Positions 43,859 to 52,390 of a DNA stretch of 64,000 nucleotides are shown here, piece by piece; the stretch's first letter is position 1, and each line of letters begins with the position of its first letter. The DNA lies in NCBI GenBank assembly GCA_018780805.1, contig JADMJD010000018.1, positions 24,399 to 88,398 of the forward strand, given 5' to 3'. The notes under the pieces are model-generated. The model worked only from the letters and a program-made list of their open reading frames with translations. It was not told the DNA's origin and searched no databases. The stretch comes from Rubrivivax sp. GTDB lineage: Bacteria; Pseudomonadota; Gammaproteobacteria; Burkholderiales; Burkholderiaceae_C. A program made the translations under genes and the position numbers.

Positions 43859-45283
43859 TCAGCGGGCCGGTGCGTCGGCCAGCGCCCAGCGCACCAGCGC
43901 GTCCAGGGCCGGCCGGGCGGCGCCGGCTTGGGGGTGGTGGACGATGGCGACCAGCACATAACGCCGGCCGCTGTCGGAGAGCAGAACACCGGCGATGCCT
44001 GCGACATCGCGCAAGGAGCCGGTTTTCAGGTGTGCCCGCCCGGCCGGAATCTGCGCCCGGCGCAGCGTGCCGTCGGTGGCCGACACCGGCAGCGAGGCCA
44101 GCAATTCGGGCATCAGCGGGCTGCCCCAGGCCTGCTGCAGCAGCCGGGCCAGCAGGGCCGGTGGCAAGCGGGCCTCGCGCGACAGGCCGGCGCCGTTGTC
44201 CAGCACCACCTCGGCGGTCGCACCAGCGCCGACCCGGGCGTCCAGCCAGGTGCGCAGCGTGCTGCGCGCGTTGTCCCAGGTGACGGGCGCGTTGCCGCTG
44301 TGCAGCGCCAGGCTCAGGAAGAGCTGCTGCGCCATCACGTTGTTGCTGAACTTGTTGATGTCGCGCACCACCTCGGCCAGCGTCGGCGACAGCCACTCGA
44401 AGCTGGGTGCCCGGTCGGCGGGCGCCGCACCGTCGCGCACGCGGCCGCCCAGCTGGCCGCCCATCTCGTGCCACAGGCCTTCGATCAGCCGCGCGTTGTA
44501 GCTGCGCGGCGCCGGATCGGCCACGGGCCAGTTCAGCTCGCCGCAGGCCACCGGGTACCCGCCGGCAAAACGCGCGCCGGCTTCGGGTGCGAAGGTGGCC
44601 TTCAGGCCCGCGCGCCAATCGCTGCATGGGCCGGGCAGGGCCGGCACAGTGCGGTCGGACTCGGCGCCGGCCAGAGGGGGTGACTGGGTCACACGCACCC
44701 GGCCACCGGCGGCGTCGGGCACGAACCCATAGGTCACGCTCCTGAAGTTCAGCAGCAGTGCGTCGGGGCGTACGTTGTAGGGCCGCAGCGGCTCGCCATC
44801 GAACTCGCCTGGGTCGGTCTCGGGCAGTGCAAAGGCGCTGCGGTCCAGCACCACGTCGCCGCGGATCTCGCGCACACCCATCTGCTGTACCCGCCGCAGC
44901 AGCAGCCAAAGCCGCTCCAGCACCAGGGTGGGGTCGCCGCTGCCACGCAGCACCAGGTCGCCGTGCAACACACCATCGCGCACCTCGCCCAGCAGCCACA
45001 CCGGCGTGCGCCAGGTCCAGGCTGGGCCCAGCCTGTCAAGCGCCGCATAAGTGGTCACCAACTTCGACAGAGAGGCCGGGTTGACAGGACGTTGTTCCTG
45101 CCAGGCCAGCAGGCTGCGGCCGGTGCCGGCTTCTTCCAGCACCACGCTCAGGGCTTCTTCCGGCAGTTTGGCGCGTTGCAGCGCCTGCAGCACCTCGGGC
45201 GGCAGGCGGGGCTGGGCGCCGGCCAGGCCAGGCAGCCCGGACAACAGCAGGCCCAGCGCTCCCAGGAACCGGCACATCGACAT
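43859..45283 (-). CDS. dacB: D-alanyl-D-alanine carboxypeptidase/endopeptidase PBP4
   Basis: A 474-residue periplasmic peptidoglycan hydrolase (S13/PBP4 type). Signal peptide (AGAQ near residue 24); SLSK (SxxK, Ser71/Lys74); SNN in FSNNVMAQQL; KTG in LKTGSLRD. The middle insert typical for PBP4 is present. The ATG 45283 start (or 45277) opens the signal peptide. It is divergent from tsaB with only a 33-bp gap. Confidence 0.95.
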   Translation of the reverse strand: MSMCRFLGALGLLLSGLPGLAGAQPRLPPEVLQALQRAKLPEEALSVVLEEAGTGRSLLAWQEQRPVNPASLSKLVTTYAALDRLGPAWTWRTPVWLLGEVRDGVLHGDLVLRGSGDPTLVLERLWLLLRRVQQMGVREIRGDVVLDRSAFALPETDPGEFDGEPLRPYNVRPDALLLNFRSVTYGFVPDAAGGRVRVTQSPPLAGAESDRTVPALPGPCSDWRAGLKATFAPEAGARFAGGYPVACGELNWPVADPAPRSYNARLIEGLWHEMGGQLGGRVRDGAAPADRAPSFEWLSPTLAEVVRDINKFSNNVMAQQLFLSLALHSGNAPVTWDNARSTLRTWLDARVGAGATAEVVLDNGAGLSREARLPPALLARLLQQAWGSPLMPELLASLPVSATDGTLRRAQIPAGRAHLKTGSLRDVAGIAGVLLSDSGRRYVLVAIVHHPQAGAARPALDALVRWALADAPAR

Positions 45284-45316
45284 GGCCAGAATGATCGCAC
45301 GGCTAAACTTGACCGG

Positions 45317-46051
45317 ATGTCTTCCGCGCCCCCCCGCAGCCCCGCCTTGCTGGCCTTCGACACCTCCACCGAGCAGCTGTTGATCGCGGCCACTGGGCCG
45401 GCGGGGGACGTCACCTGGGCCGGACCGGGGGGTGCCGTGGCCTCGGCGCAGCTGGTGCCGCGTCTGACGGCCGTGCTGGCGCAGGCCGGGCTGGCCCTGG
45501 CCGATCTGGACGCCATCGCCTTTGGTGCCGGCCCGGGGGCCTTCACGGGGCTGCGCACCGCCTGTGCGGTGGCCCAGGGCCTGGCCTTCGGGCTGGCCAA
45601 ACCCGTGCTGCCGCTGGACAGCCTGCAGCGCCTGGCCGAGGGCAGCCCCTGGCGCGATGGCCCGGTCTGGGTGGCCATGGACGCACGCATGGACGAGGTC
45701 TATGCCGCCGAGTACCAGCCCGTGGCCGAGGGCTGGCGCGTGCTGCGCGCCCCGGCGCTGTACACCCTGGCGGCACTGGCCGGGCTGTGGACGGCCGCGC
45801 CGCCCCGCGCCGTGGCGGGCAGCGCCGTGGCCGCCTTCCGCGAGCGACTGCCCTGGCGGGATGCCGACCTGCTGTCCACGGAGACCGCCCCCGCGGCTGC
45901 CCTTCTGCGTGTGGCGAGCCAGGCCTGGGCCGCTGGCCTGGCGCTGCCGGCCGAGCAGGCGCTGCCGCTGTACCTGCGCGACAAGGTGGCCCAGACCACG
46001 GCCGAGCGGCAGGCCCGAGCCCAGGCCCTGGCGGTCCAGGCGGCGGCGTGA
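45317..46051 (+). CDS. tsaB: tRNA threonylcarbamoyladenosine biosynthesis protein TsaB
   Basis: A 244-residue ASKHA-fold subunit of the TsaBDE t6A complex. LLAFDTSTEQLLIAATG, AFGAGPGAFTGLRTACAVAQGLAFG and VWVAMDARMDEVYAAEY are typical. A TAAACT lies 7 bp before ATG 45317 and no ribosome site is visible, so a leaderless mRNA is possible. The stop overlaps the GTG of rimI. Confidence 0.95.
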   Translation: MSSAPPRSPALLAFDTSTEQLLIAATGPAGDVTWAGPGGAVASAQLVPRLTAVLAQAGLALADLDAIAFGAGPGAFTGLRTACAVAQGLAFGLAKPVLPLDSLQRLAEGSPWRDGPVWVAMDARMDEVYAAEYQPVAEGWRVLRAPALYTLAALAGLWTAAPPRAVAGSAVAAFRERLPWRDADLLSTETAPAAALLRVASQAWAAGLALPAEQALPLYLRDKVAQTTAERQARAQALAVQAAA

Positions 46052-46557
46052 GTGCCTTGTGGCGCGAAGGCCGGCAGCCGGAGCCGGTGCACCGGCCGAT
46101 GGCCGTGACCGACCTCGACGCGGTGATGCCGGTCGAGGCGGTCTGCTACAGCCACCCCTGGACACGCGGCAATTTCATCGATTCCATCGCGGCTGGCTAC
46201 CGCTGCACCCTGCGCCTGGCGCCGGACGACGCCTTGCTGGCCTATGCCGTGGCCATGCCGGCGGTGGATGAGATGCACCTGCTCAACCTCACCGTGAGCC
46301 CCGAACACCAGGGCCAGGGCCATGCCCGGGCCTTGATGCACGAGCTCGTCGGCCATTGCCGTGCCCGGGGCCTGCAGTCGCTGTGGCTGGAGGTGCGGCC
46401 CAGCAACCAGCGGGCGCGGGGCCTGTACACACGCCTGGGTTTCCTGGAGGCCGGCCTGCGCAAGGGCTACTACCCGGACGGGCCCCACCGGCGCGAGGAC
46501 GCGCTGGTCATGAGCCTGCCGCTGACCCCTCAGGAGCCGACACATGGGCTGGACTGA
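46048..46557 (+). CDS. rimI: Ribosomal protein S18-alanine N-acetyltransferase RimI
   Basis: A 169-residue GNAT-family acetyltransferase. VEAVCYSHPWTRGNFIDSIAAGY, LLNLTVSPEHQGQGHARALM (acetyl-CoA loop) and LEVRPSNQRARGLYTRLGF are RimI-typical. The GTG 46048 start overlaps the tsaB stop. Its end overlaps the next gene by 14 bp. The tsaB-rimI pairing is conserved in many bacteria. Confidence 0.93.
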   Translation: MSALWREGRQPEPVHRPMAVTDLDAVMPVEAVCYSHPWTRGNFIDSIAAGYRCTLRLAPDDALLAYAVAMPAVDEMHLLNLTVSPEHQGQGHARALMHELVGHCRARGLQSLWLEVRPSNQRARGLYTRLGFLEAGLRKGYYPDGPHRREDALVMSLPLTPQEPTHGLD

Positions 46558-47386
46558 ACGCCAGCACGGCATGCTGCAGGCCATGGGCTTGCGTGTGTGG
46601 TCGCCCCCGGAGCTGCCTGCGGTGACCACGCTGGAGCCGGCTGCGCAGCCGGTGCCAGTGCCGGTGCCGGTGCCGGTGCCGGTGCCGACGCGGGTGCCGA
46701 CGCGGGTGCCGACGCCTGTGCCCGCGGTTGCAGTGTCTGTTGCAGCGTCCGTTGACGAGCCCGTTGCCGAGCCCGTCACCACGCCGCCTGCCGTGGTTTC
46801 ATTGGATCTCGATTGGCCGGCGCTGCAAGCCGCCGTGGCCGGCTGCCGGGCCTGCGGCCTGTGTGAATCGCGCCGGCAAACGGTGTTCGGCGTCGGCGCG
46901 CAGCGGGCCCACTGGATGGTCATCGGCGAAGCGCCGGGCGAGCAGGAGGACCGTCAGGGCGAGCCCTTCGTCGGCCCCGCCGGCCAGCTGCTGGACCGCA
47001 TGCTGGCGGCCCTGGGCCTCTCACGCGACGCCGAGAGTGACGATCCCGCGCAGCAGGTCTACATCGCCAACACGCTGAAATGCCGGCCGCCGAACAACCG
47101 CAACCCGGCGCCGGAAGAAATGGCGCGCTGCGAGCCCTTCCTGGTGCGGCAGATTCAGCTGCTGCAGCCCCGCATCATCCTGGCCATGGGCCGGTTTGCC
47201 GTGCAGGCGCTGCTGCAAAGCAACGAGGCCATCGGCCGCCTGCGCGGACGGGTGCACCAGTACCAGGGCGTGCCGCTGATCGTCACCTACCACCCGGCCT
47301 ACCTGCTGCGCAACCTGCCGGACAAGGCCAAGGCCTGGGACGACCTGTGCCTGGCCGCCGCGACGGCCGAACAGGCGCGCCGCTGA
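46544..47386 (+). CDS. Uracil-DNA glycosylase, family 4 (4Fe-4S)
   Basis: A 280-residue family-4 uracil-DNA glycosylase for base-excision repair. Four Cys likely hold a 4Fe-4S cluster: CRAC (101,104), KCRPP (180) and Cys196. Motif 1 is GEAPGEQEDRQGEPFVGPAG, NTLKCRPPNNRNP follows, and motif 2 is YHPAYLL. An N-terminal extension (1-90) contains a Val-Pro repeat from a hexanucleotide repeat, which looks disordered. Overlaps rimI by 14 bp; its stop abuts that of glmU (TGATCA). Confidence 0.93.
   Translation: MGWTERQHGMLQAMGLRVWSPPELPAVTTLEPAAQPVPVPVPVPVPVPTRVPTRVPTPVPAVAVSVAASVDEPVAEPVTTPPAVVSLDLDWPALQAAVAGCRACGLCESRRQTVFGVGAQRAHWMVIGEAPGEQEDRQGEPFVGPAGQLLDRMLAALGLSRDAESDDPAQQVYIANTLKCRPPNNRNPAPEEMARCEPFLVRQIQLLQPRIILAMGRFAVQALLQSNEAIGRLRGRVHQYQGVPLIVTYHPAYLLRNLPDKAKAWDDLCLAAATAEQARR
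46650..46725 (+). repeat. GTGCCG-type repeat encoding a Val-Pro linker
   Basis: Several hexamer units (GTGCCG) and variants with ACGCGG encode PVPVPVPV then PTRVPTRVP in the N-terminal extension of the uracil-DNA glycosylase. Units are multiples of three. Confidence 0.8.
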
Positions 47387-48754
47387 TCAGGCCTTCGGCG
47401 CCTTTTTCGGCCGGCTCCAGCCGCTGATCGCCGCCTGTTTGCCGCGCCCCACGGCCAGCTGGCCGGGCGCCACGTCCTTGGTGATGGTCGAGCCGCCGCC
47501 GATGGTGGCGCCGGCGCCGATGGTCAGCGGCGCGATCAACACGCAGTTGCTGCCCACGTGCACATCGGCCTCGATCACGGTGCGGTGTTTGTTCGCGCCG
47601 TCGTAGTTGGCGGTGATGCTGCCCGCGCCGAAGTTGACCCGTTCGCCGACGGTGGTGTCGCCCAGGTAGGCCAGGTGGTTGGCCTTGGCGCCATCGGCCA
47701 GCGTCGAATTTTTCACCTCGACGAAGTTGCCGATGTGCACCTCGGCCCCCAGCACCGCACCCGGCCGCAGCCGCGCAAACGGGCCGATCAGCGCACCGGC
47801 GCCCACCTGCGCGCCGTCGATGTGCGTAAAGGGGTGGACCACGGCGCCCGCGGCGATCACCGCGTCCCGCAGCACGCAGTGCGCGCCGATGTGCGCGCCC
47901 TCGCCGATCTGCACGGCCCCTTCGAAGATGCAGCCGATGTCGATCTCGACATCGCTGCCGCACTGCAGCGTGCCCCGCTGGTCAAAACGCGCCGGGTCGG
48001 CCAGGCGCACGCCGGCGTCCATCAGCGCCTCGGCCTGGCGGCGCTGGAAGCGGCGTTCCAGGTCGGCCAGCTGCAGCGGGCTGTTCACGCCCAGCACCTC
48101 GGTCTCGTCGGGCGCGGCACAGGCCACCACGGGCACACCTTCGGCCACCGCCAGCGCGACGATGTCGGTCAGGTAGTACTCACGCTGTGCATTGTCGTTT
48201 TTCAGCGCCTGCACCCAGCGCTTCAGCGCCGCCGTCGGGGCCGCCATCAGGCCGGTGTAGACCTCGTGGATGTGGCGCTGTTCCGGTGTGGCGTCCTTGT
48301 GTTCGACGATGCCTTGCACCGCGTCGCCGTTGCGCAGGATGCGGCCGTAGCCGGTGGCGTCGGCCAGGTCCACCGTCAGCAACGCCAGGCGTTCACCCGC
48401 GCAGGCCTGGAGCAACGCGGCCATCGTGGCGGTGCGGGTCAGCGGCACGTCGCCGTTCAGGATCAGCGTGGTGGCGTGCGCATCGACCAGCGCCGGCACC
48501 GCCTGCAGCACCGCGTGGCCGGTGCCCAGCTGCGGCTGCTGCAGCACGCAGGTGGCGGCAGGGCCCACCGCAGCCGCCACCGCCTCAGCGCCATGGCCGA
48601 CGATGACGACGGTGTGTTTGTCCCCCAGCCCGGCTGCGGCATCCAGGACATGCTGCAATAAGCTGCGCCCGCCCACCCGGTGCAAGACCTTCGGCAGGGC
48701 GGATTTCATGCGGGTGCCCTTGCCGGCGGCCATGATGATCACGTTCACTGCCAT
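47387..48754 (-). CDS. glmU: Bifunctional UDP-GlcNAc pyrophosphorylase / GlcN-1-P acetyltransferase
   Basis: A 455-residue bifunctional enzyme making UDP-GlcNAc for peptidoglycan and LPS. The pyrophosphorylase domain starts IIMAAGKGTRMKSALPKVLH. The left-handed beta-helix acetyltransferase domain has hexapeptide repeats and the conserved YLGDTTVG, NFGAGSITANYDG. The ATG 48754 start gives normal length; a TTG seven codons upstream is the alternative. This ATG shares its CATG with the start of the divergent DUF6279 gene. Confidence 0.96.
   Translation of the reverse strand: MAVNVIIMAAGKGTRMKSALPKVLHRVGGRSLLQHVLDAAAGLGDKHTVVIVGHGAEAVAAAVGPAATCVLQQPQLGTGHAVLQAVPALVDAHATTLILNGDVPLTRTATMAALLQACAGERLALLTVDLADATGYGRILRNGDAVQGIVEHKDATPEQRHIHEVYTGLMAAPTAALKRWVQALKNDNAQREYYLTDIVALAVAEGVPVVACAAPDETEVLGVNSPLQLADLERRFQRRQAEALMDAGVRLADPARFDQRGTLQCGSDVEIDIGCIFEGAVQIGEGAHIGAHCVLRDAVIAAGAVVHPFTHIDGAQVGAGALIGPFARLRPGAVLGAEVHIGNFVEVKNSTLADGAKANHLAYLGDTTVGERVNFGAGSITANYDGANKHRTVIEADVHVGSNCVLIAPLTIGAGATIGGGSTITKDVAPGQLAVGRGKQAAISGWSRPKKAPKA
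47389..47407 (+). terminator. Candidate terminator after the UDG gene
   Basis: AGGC-CTTCGGC-GCCT followed by TTTT (or the longer AGGCGC/GCGCCT pairing starting at 47373) lies just past the UDG stop, inside the 3' end of convergent glmU. Confidence 0.4.
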
Positions 48755-49625
48755 GCGACGTTCGCTTTCGCTCAAAACCTGGATTATCGGCCTCGTGGCG
48801 CTGGCCCTGAGTGCCTGCAGCGCCGTGCGCCTGGGCTACGACAACGGCCCCTCGCTCGCGCTGTGGTGGCTGGACGGTTACCTGGACCTGGACCGTGCAC
48901 AGGAAGCCCGAGCCAAACCGGCGCTGCAGGACTGGTTCGACTGGCACCGCGGCACCCAGCTGCCCGACTACGCTCGGCTGCTGGCCACCTGGCAGGCGCG
49001 CAGCGCCGGGTCGGTCACGGGTGAAGAGATCTGTGGCTGGTCCGACCAGGTGCGCGACAAGCTGCAGGCGGCGGTGGAGCGTGCCCTGCCGGCCGTCGCG
49101 CAGCTGCTGCCGCAGGTCGGTGCGGCGCAGTGGCAGTTCCTGGAAAAGCGCTTTGCCGAGCGTGCGGCCGAGCTGCGTGCGGAACACGCCCAGGCGCGCC
49201 CCGAAGAGCGACAGGCCGCTGCGCTGGACCGCGCCGTGGACCGCAGCGAGCAGTTCTACGGCCGGCTCAGCGCGGCGCAGAAAAAACTGCTGGCCGACAG
49301 CATCGCCAGCACGCCGATGGCCTCCGAAGAGTGGATTGGCGAGCGCGAAACCCGGCAGCGCGAACTGGTGCAAGCCCTGCGCCGCGCGCACCAGGAGCCC
49401 GACCCGGCACGCCGCCTGGCGGCGCTGCGCAGCACGGCCCAGACCTACCTGCGGCCGGCCGACGGCGCCTACGGCGAGCGCCAGGCACGCTGGCAGGCGC
49501 ACAGCTGTGCCTTGTCGGCCCGGCTGCACAACAGCACCACGCCGGCGCAACGTGAGCACCTGCGCGAGCGGCTGGCCGCCTGGCAGGAGGATGTGCAGGC
49601 CCTGGCAGCCGCTGCCTCGCCCTGA
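48753..49625 (+). CDS. DUF6279-type lipoprotein
   Basis: A 290-residue lipoprotein (lipobox LSAC, Cys22). The mature part starts AVRLGYDNGPSLALWWLDGYLDL and is helical and Glu/Arg/Ala-rich, matching the Burkholderiales DUF6279 lipoproteins, function unknown. The ATG 48753 start is the only one giving a full signal peptide. It overlaps the ATG of glmU on the other strand; no ribosome site is seen. Confidence 0.82.
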   Translation: MRRSLSLKTWIIGLVALALSACSAVRLGYDNGPSLALWWLDGYLDLDRAQEARAKPALQDWFDWHRGTQLPDYARLLATWQARSAGSVTGEEICGWSDQVRDKLQAAVERALPAVAQLLPQVGAAQWQFLEKRFAERAAELRAEHAQARPEERQAAALDRAVDRSEQFYGRLSAAQKKLLADSIASTPMASEEWIGERETRQRELVQALRRAHQEPDPARRLAALRSTAQTYLRPADGAYGERQARWQAHSCALSARLHNSTTPAQREHLRERLAAWQEDVQALAAAASP

Positions 49626-49644
49626 TGTCGCGCGGCCGGCTCGG

Positions 49645-50235
49645 TCAGGGCAGCGCCACCGTCACCGGCCGCGGGTTGGGCCCGGTCTTCGGGAAGTCGA
49701 TAAGCGCGGCGCTGAACATCGCCTGCAGCAGGCTGTCGCTGCCCATGCTGGCCCCTTCGTTGGCCACACGTGCTTCGTAGAGCGGTTTGCCAGTGGCGGC
49801 GTCGCGCAGCAGCAGCGCCACCTGGCGTTCGTAGCGGCGCGACTCGAAGCGCGGGTCCAGCACCCACACCGGTCCCACCCAGGGGCGGCGGACCAGGCCA
49901 TGGCCGCCCCGCCACCACAGTGGGTCGGCCCAGATGTCGGGGGCGGTGGCCGTGGTGCGGGCGGCCACCTGCACCAGCACGTCGGGTGTGGCGCCCGGTT
50001 CGGCGGGGCTGAAGCCGGCGCGCGCCAGCGCGGGGCGGGCCATCTGCTCCAGGCGCTCGGTTTCTTCCAGCCGGTCCTGCTGCGAGGGCAGACGATCGAA
50101 GGCGTAACGTGCCGGGGCGCGGCCGGCCGGCCATTCGCCCCAGGTGGACAGGTCGCCCTGCACCGTGTTCAGGCCGGTGCAGCCGGCGAGCAGTGCCGCG
50201 GTGGCGGCCAGGGTGCAGAGCAGGGTGCGTCTCAC
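49645..50235 (-). CDS. DUF4136 lipoprotein
   Basis: A 196-residue lipoprotein (GTG start 50235, lipobox LAGC, Cys19). The segment [10 protein letters not shown] followed by [22 protein letters not shown] is typical of DUF4136. The C-terminal part binds into an envelope beta-fold of unknown role. Its start overlaps the stop of ttcA (operon). Confidence 0.85.
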   Translation of the reverse strand: MRRTLLCTLAATAALLAGCTGLNTVQGDLSTWGEWPAGRAPARYAFDRLPSQQDRLEETERLEQMARPALARAGFSPAEPGATPDVLVQVAARTTATAPDIWADPLWWRGGHGLVRRPWVGPVWVLDPRFESRRYERQVALLLRDAATGKPLYEARVANEGASMGSDSLLQAMFSAALIDFPKTGPNPRPVTVALP

Positions 50236-51203
50236 GGGGTCTCCTCGCGCGCCAGCCACTGCATCGGCACCGGGGTCGCCGGATCGGCCGGTGGCGTGGG
50301 CGTGGCACAGGGTTCGTCGTCGGGGTCGAAGGCGCGGTCGCCCATCGGGTCGGGCACGCCGGTGGCCTGGATGGTCTCGAAGGGGAAGAGTTTCCGGTCC
50401 GCCAGGTGCGAGGGCACCACCATGGTCATCGCGCGGAACATGTTGTCGGTGCGGCCGGGGTACTGGCGTTCCCATTCGCGCACCATCTTGCGCACCTGCA
50501 CCCGCTGCAGGTTCTCCTGGCTGCCGCAGAGTGTGCAGGGGATGATGGGGAAATCGCGGTGCGCGGCCCAGCGTTCGATGTCGGTTTCGGCCACGTAGGC
50601 CAGCGGCCGGATGATGACGTTTTTGCCGTCGTCGCTGACCAGCTTGGGCGGCATGCTCTTCATGCGGCCACCGAAGAACATGCTCATCATCAGCGTGATG
50701 ACGATGTCGTCGCGGTGGTGGCCGAGCGCGATCTTGGTCGCCCCCAGTTCCCCGGCCACACGGTACAGGATGCCGCGCCGCAGCCGCGAACACAGGCTGC
50801 ACATGGTCTGCCCGGCAGGCACCAGCTTCTTGACGATGCTGTAGGTGTCCTGGTTCTCGATGTGGAAGTCCACGCCGCGGCCACGCAGGTAGGCCGGCAG
50901 CACTTCTTCCGGGAAATCGGGCTGTTTCTGGTCCAGGTTGACGGCGATGATGGAAAAGTCCACCGGCGCGCGTTCGCGCAGCGACAGCAGGATGTCCAGC
51001 ATCGTGTAGCTGTCCTTGCCACCCGACAGGCAGACCATCACCTTGTCGCCCGGTTCGATCATGTTGTAGTCCACGATCGCCTGGCCCACCTGGCGGTGCA
51101 GCTTCTTGCCGAGTTTGTTGGCCTCGAAGATGGCCTTGCGCGGGTCGGGGCGGCGCTCGGTGGTATCTGCGGTATCTGCGGTATCTGCGGTTTCGGTGTT
51201 CAT
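50232..51203 (-). CDS. ttcA: tRNA 2-thiocytidine synthetase TtcA
   Basis: A 323-residue PP-loop enzyme thiolating C32 of some tRNAs. SGGKDS (60-65) is the ATP loop; Cys135 and Cys138 (CSLC) and Cys223 (CTLC) hold the iron-sulfur cluster. The ATG 51203 start overlaps the folB stop by one base; a GTG codon immediately upstream is possible. The N-terminus carries a TAD x3 repeat. It is in an operon with folB and DUF4136. Confidence 0.95.
   Translation of the reverse strand: MNTETADTADTADTTERRPDPRKAIFEANKLGKKLHRQVGQAIVDYNMIEPGDKVMVCLSGGKDSYTMLDILLSLRERAPVDFSIIAVNLDQKQPDFPEEVLPAYLRGRGVDFHIENQDTYSIVKKLVPAGQTMCSLCSRLRRGILYRVAGELGATKIALGHHRDDIVITLMMSMFFGGRMKSMPPKLVSDDGKNVIIRPLAYVAETDIERWAAHRDFPIIPCTLCGSQENLQRVQVRKMVREWERQYPGRTDNMFRAMTMVVPSHLADRKLFPFETIQATGVPDPMGDRAFDPDDEPCATPTPPADPATPVPMQWLAREETP
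51162..51188 (-). repeat. 9-bp tandem repeat in the ttcA N-terminus
   Basis: Three exact copies of GGTATCTGC (+ strand) encode a Thr-Ala-Asp triplet repeat near the TtcA N-terminus. Confidence 0.85.
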
Positions 51204-51601
51204 CACAGTCCTTCCTTGAGGCCGAAGACCTCCACGCCCACGGCGTCGCAGTCTGGGTAGACATCGGGTTTCTCAGTGGACACCCGCGCAGCACGCACGC
51301 GCGGGTGGCTCAGCATCACCTTCAGCACGTCGTCGGCCAGCGTCTCCTGCAGGTGCACATGGCCCTTGGACACCCGCTCGCCAATGCTGCGGCGGATGAA
51401 GTCGTAGTCCAGCACCTCGTCCAGCGTGTCCTGCGTGGGCGTGGACAGCGCCAGCGGCACGAACAGGTCGACGTTGATCAGCACGCGCTGCTCGCCCTTC
51501 TTCTCGAAGTCGTGCACACCGATGTTGATCCAGACCTCGTAGTCGCGCAAAAAGAGGCGCCGGCAGTCCATCAGGCGCGGGTGTTGCAACAGGGTCTGCA
51601 T
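51203..51601 (-). CDS. folB: Dihydroneopterin aldolase FolB
   Basis: A 132-residue folate-pathway enzyme cleaving dihydroneopterin. [28 protein letters not shown] and [11 protein letters not shown] are typical; the Glu/Lys active-site region is intact ([17 protein letters not shown]). ATG 51601 lies 5 bp after the upstream SDR gene stop. The SDR gene encodes a likely pteridine reductase, so the pair is functionally linked. Confidence 0.93.
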   Translation of the reverse strand: MQTLLQHPRLMDCRRLFLRDYEVWINIGVHDFEKKGEQRVLINVDLFVPLALSTPTQDTLDEVLDYDFIRRSIGERVSKGHVHLQETLADDVLKVMLSHPRVRAARVSTEKPDVYPDCDAVGVEVFGLKEGL

Positions 51602-51606
51602 GAGGT

Positions 51607-52356
51607 TCAGTCTTTCTTCGCGAGGAACAGCACGTCGCGCGGCTGGGCCTGCAGGTGCTGGCCGCCATCGACCAGCAAGGTGGTGCCGGTGATCGCCGGC
51701 GATTGCAGCAGGAACAACACCGCGCGGGCGATGTCCTCCGGCGTGGAGGAGCGTTGCAGCGGCGTCAGCTTGTGCGCGCGTTCGAATTCGGCTGCGTCCA
51801 TCGGTCCGGACAGCAGCGTGACCCCCGGTGCCACGCCACACACGCGTGTGCTGGGCGCCAGCGCCTGGGCCAGCAGCGTGGTGGCCGCATCCAGCGCAGC
51901 CTTGGAGAGTGTGTACGACAGGTAGTCGGGGTTCGGGTTCCAGAGTTTCTGGTCGAGCAGGTTCACCACCACGCCACCGCCGGCCGCGTGCAGTGCACGC
52001 GCCAGCACGATGGCGGGTGCGGTGTTGGCGCGCCAGTGGCGGTCCATCGCGGCGTAGCTGAAATCGGCCACCTGGTCGTACTCGAACAAGGAGGCGTTGT
52101 TCACCACCGCGTCCACGTGGCCGAAGTGTTCCACCACCGCCGGCAGCAAGGCGCTGCAGGCGGCTTCGTCGGCCAGGTCGGCGCCGAAGGTTTCAGCCCT
52201 TGCGCCCAAGGCCCGTGCCTCTTGTGCGGTGGTGGCCGCCGCGTCGGCCGAGCCGCGGTAGTGCACCGCGATGTCCCAACCCTGGGCCGCCAGGTGCAGG
52301 GCGATGGCGCGACCCAGGCGCTGGGCGCTGCCGGTGACAAGGACCACGGGGCGCAT
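51607..52356 (-). CDS. Pteridine reductase-like SDR (FolM type)
   Basis: A 249-residue short-chain dehydrogenase. The cofactor loop VTGSAQRLGRAIALHL has the TGSxxRLG form seen in pteridine reductases. NNAS and the catalytic YTLSKAAL (Tyr/Lys) are present. It is co-transcribed with folB, so it probably reduces dihydromonapterin or dihydrofolate (inference from context). Divergent from a MidA-like methyltransferase gene over a 34-bp gap. Confidence 0.85.
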   Translation of the reverse strand: MRPVVLVTGSAQRLGRAIALHLAAQGWDIAVHYRGSADAAATTAQEARALGARAETFGADLADEAACSALLPAVVEHFGHVDAVVNNASLFEYDQVADFSYAAMDRHWRANTAPAIVLARALHAAGGGVVVNLLDQKLWNPNPDYLSYTLSKAALDAATTLLAQALAPSTRVCGVAPGVTLLSGPMDAAEFERAHKLTPLQRSSTPEDIARAVLFLLQSPAITGTTLLVDGGQHLQAQPRDVLFLAKKD

Positions 52357-52375
52357 GAGGGGGATACCGGCTTTC

Positions 52376-52381
52376 TACAAT
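52376..52381 (+). promoter_or_regulatory. Candidate -10 box immediately upstream of the MidA-like gene
   Basis: TACAAT lies 9 bases before the ATG at 52391, with no ribosome site. This fits a leaderless mRNA. Confidence 0.4.
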
Positions 52382-52390
52382 GCCGCCGCG

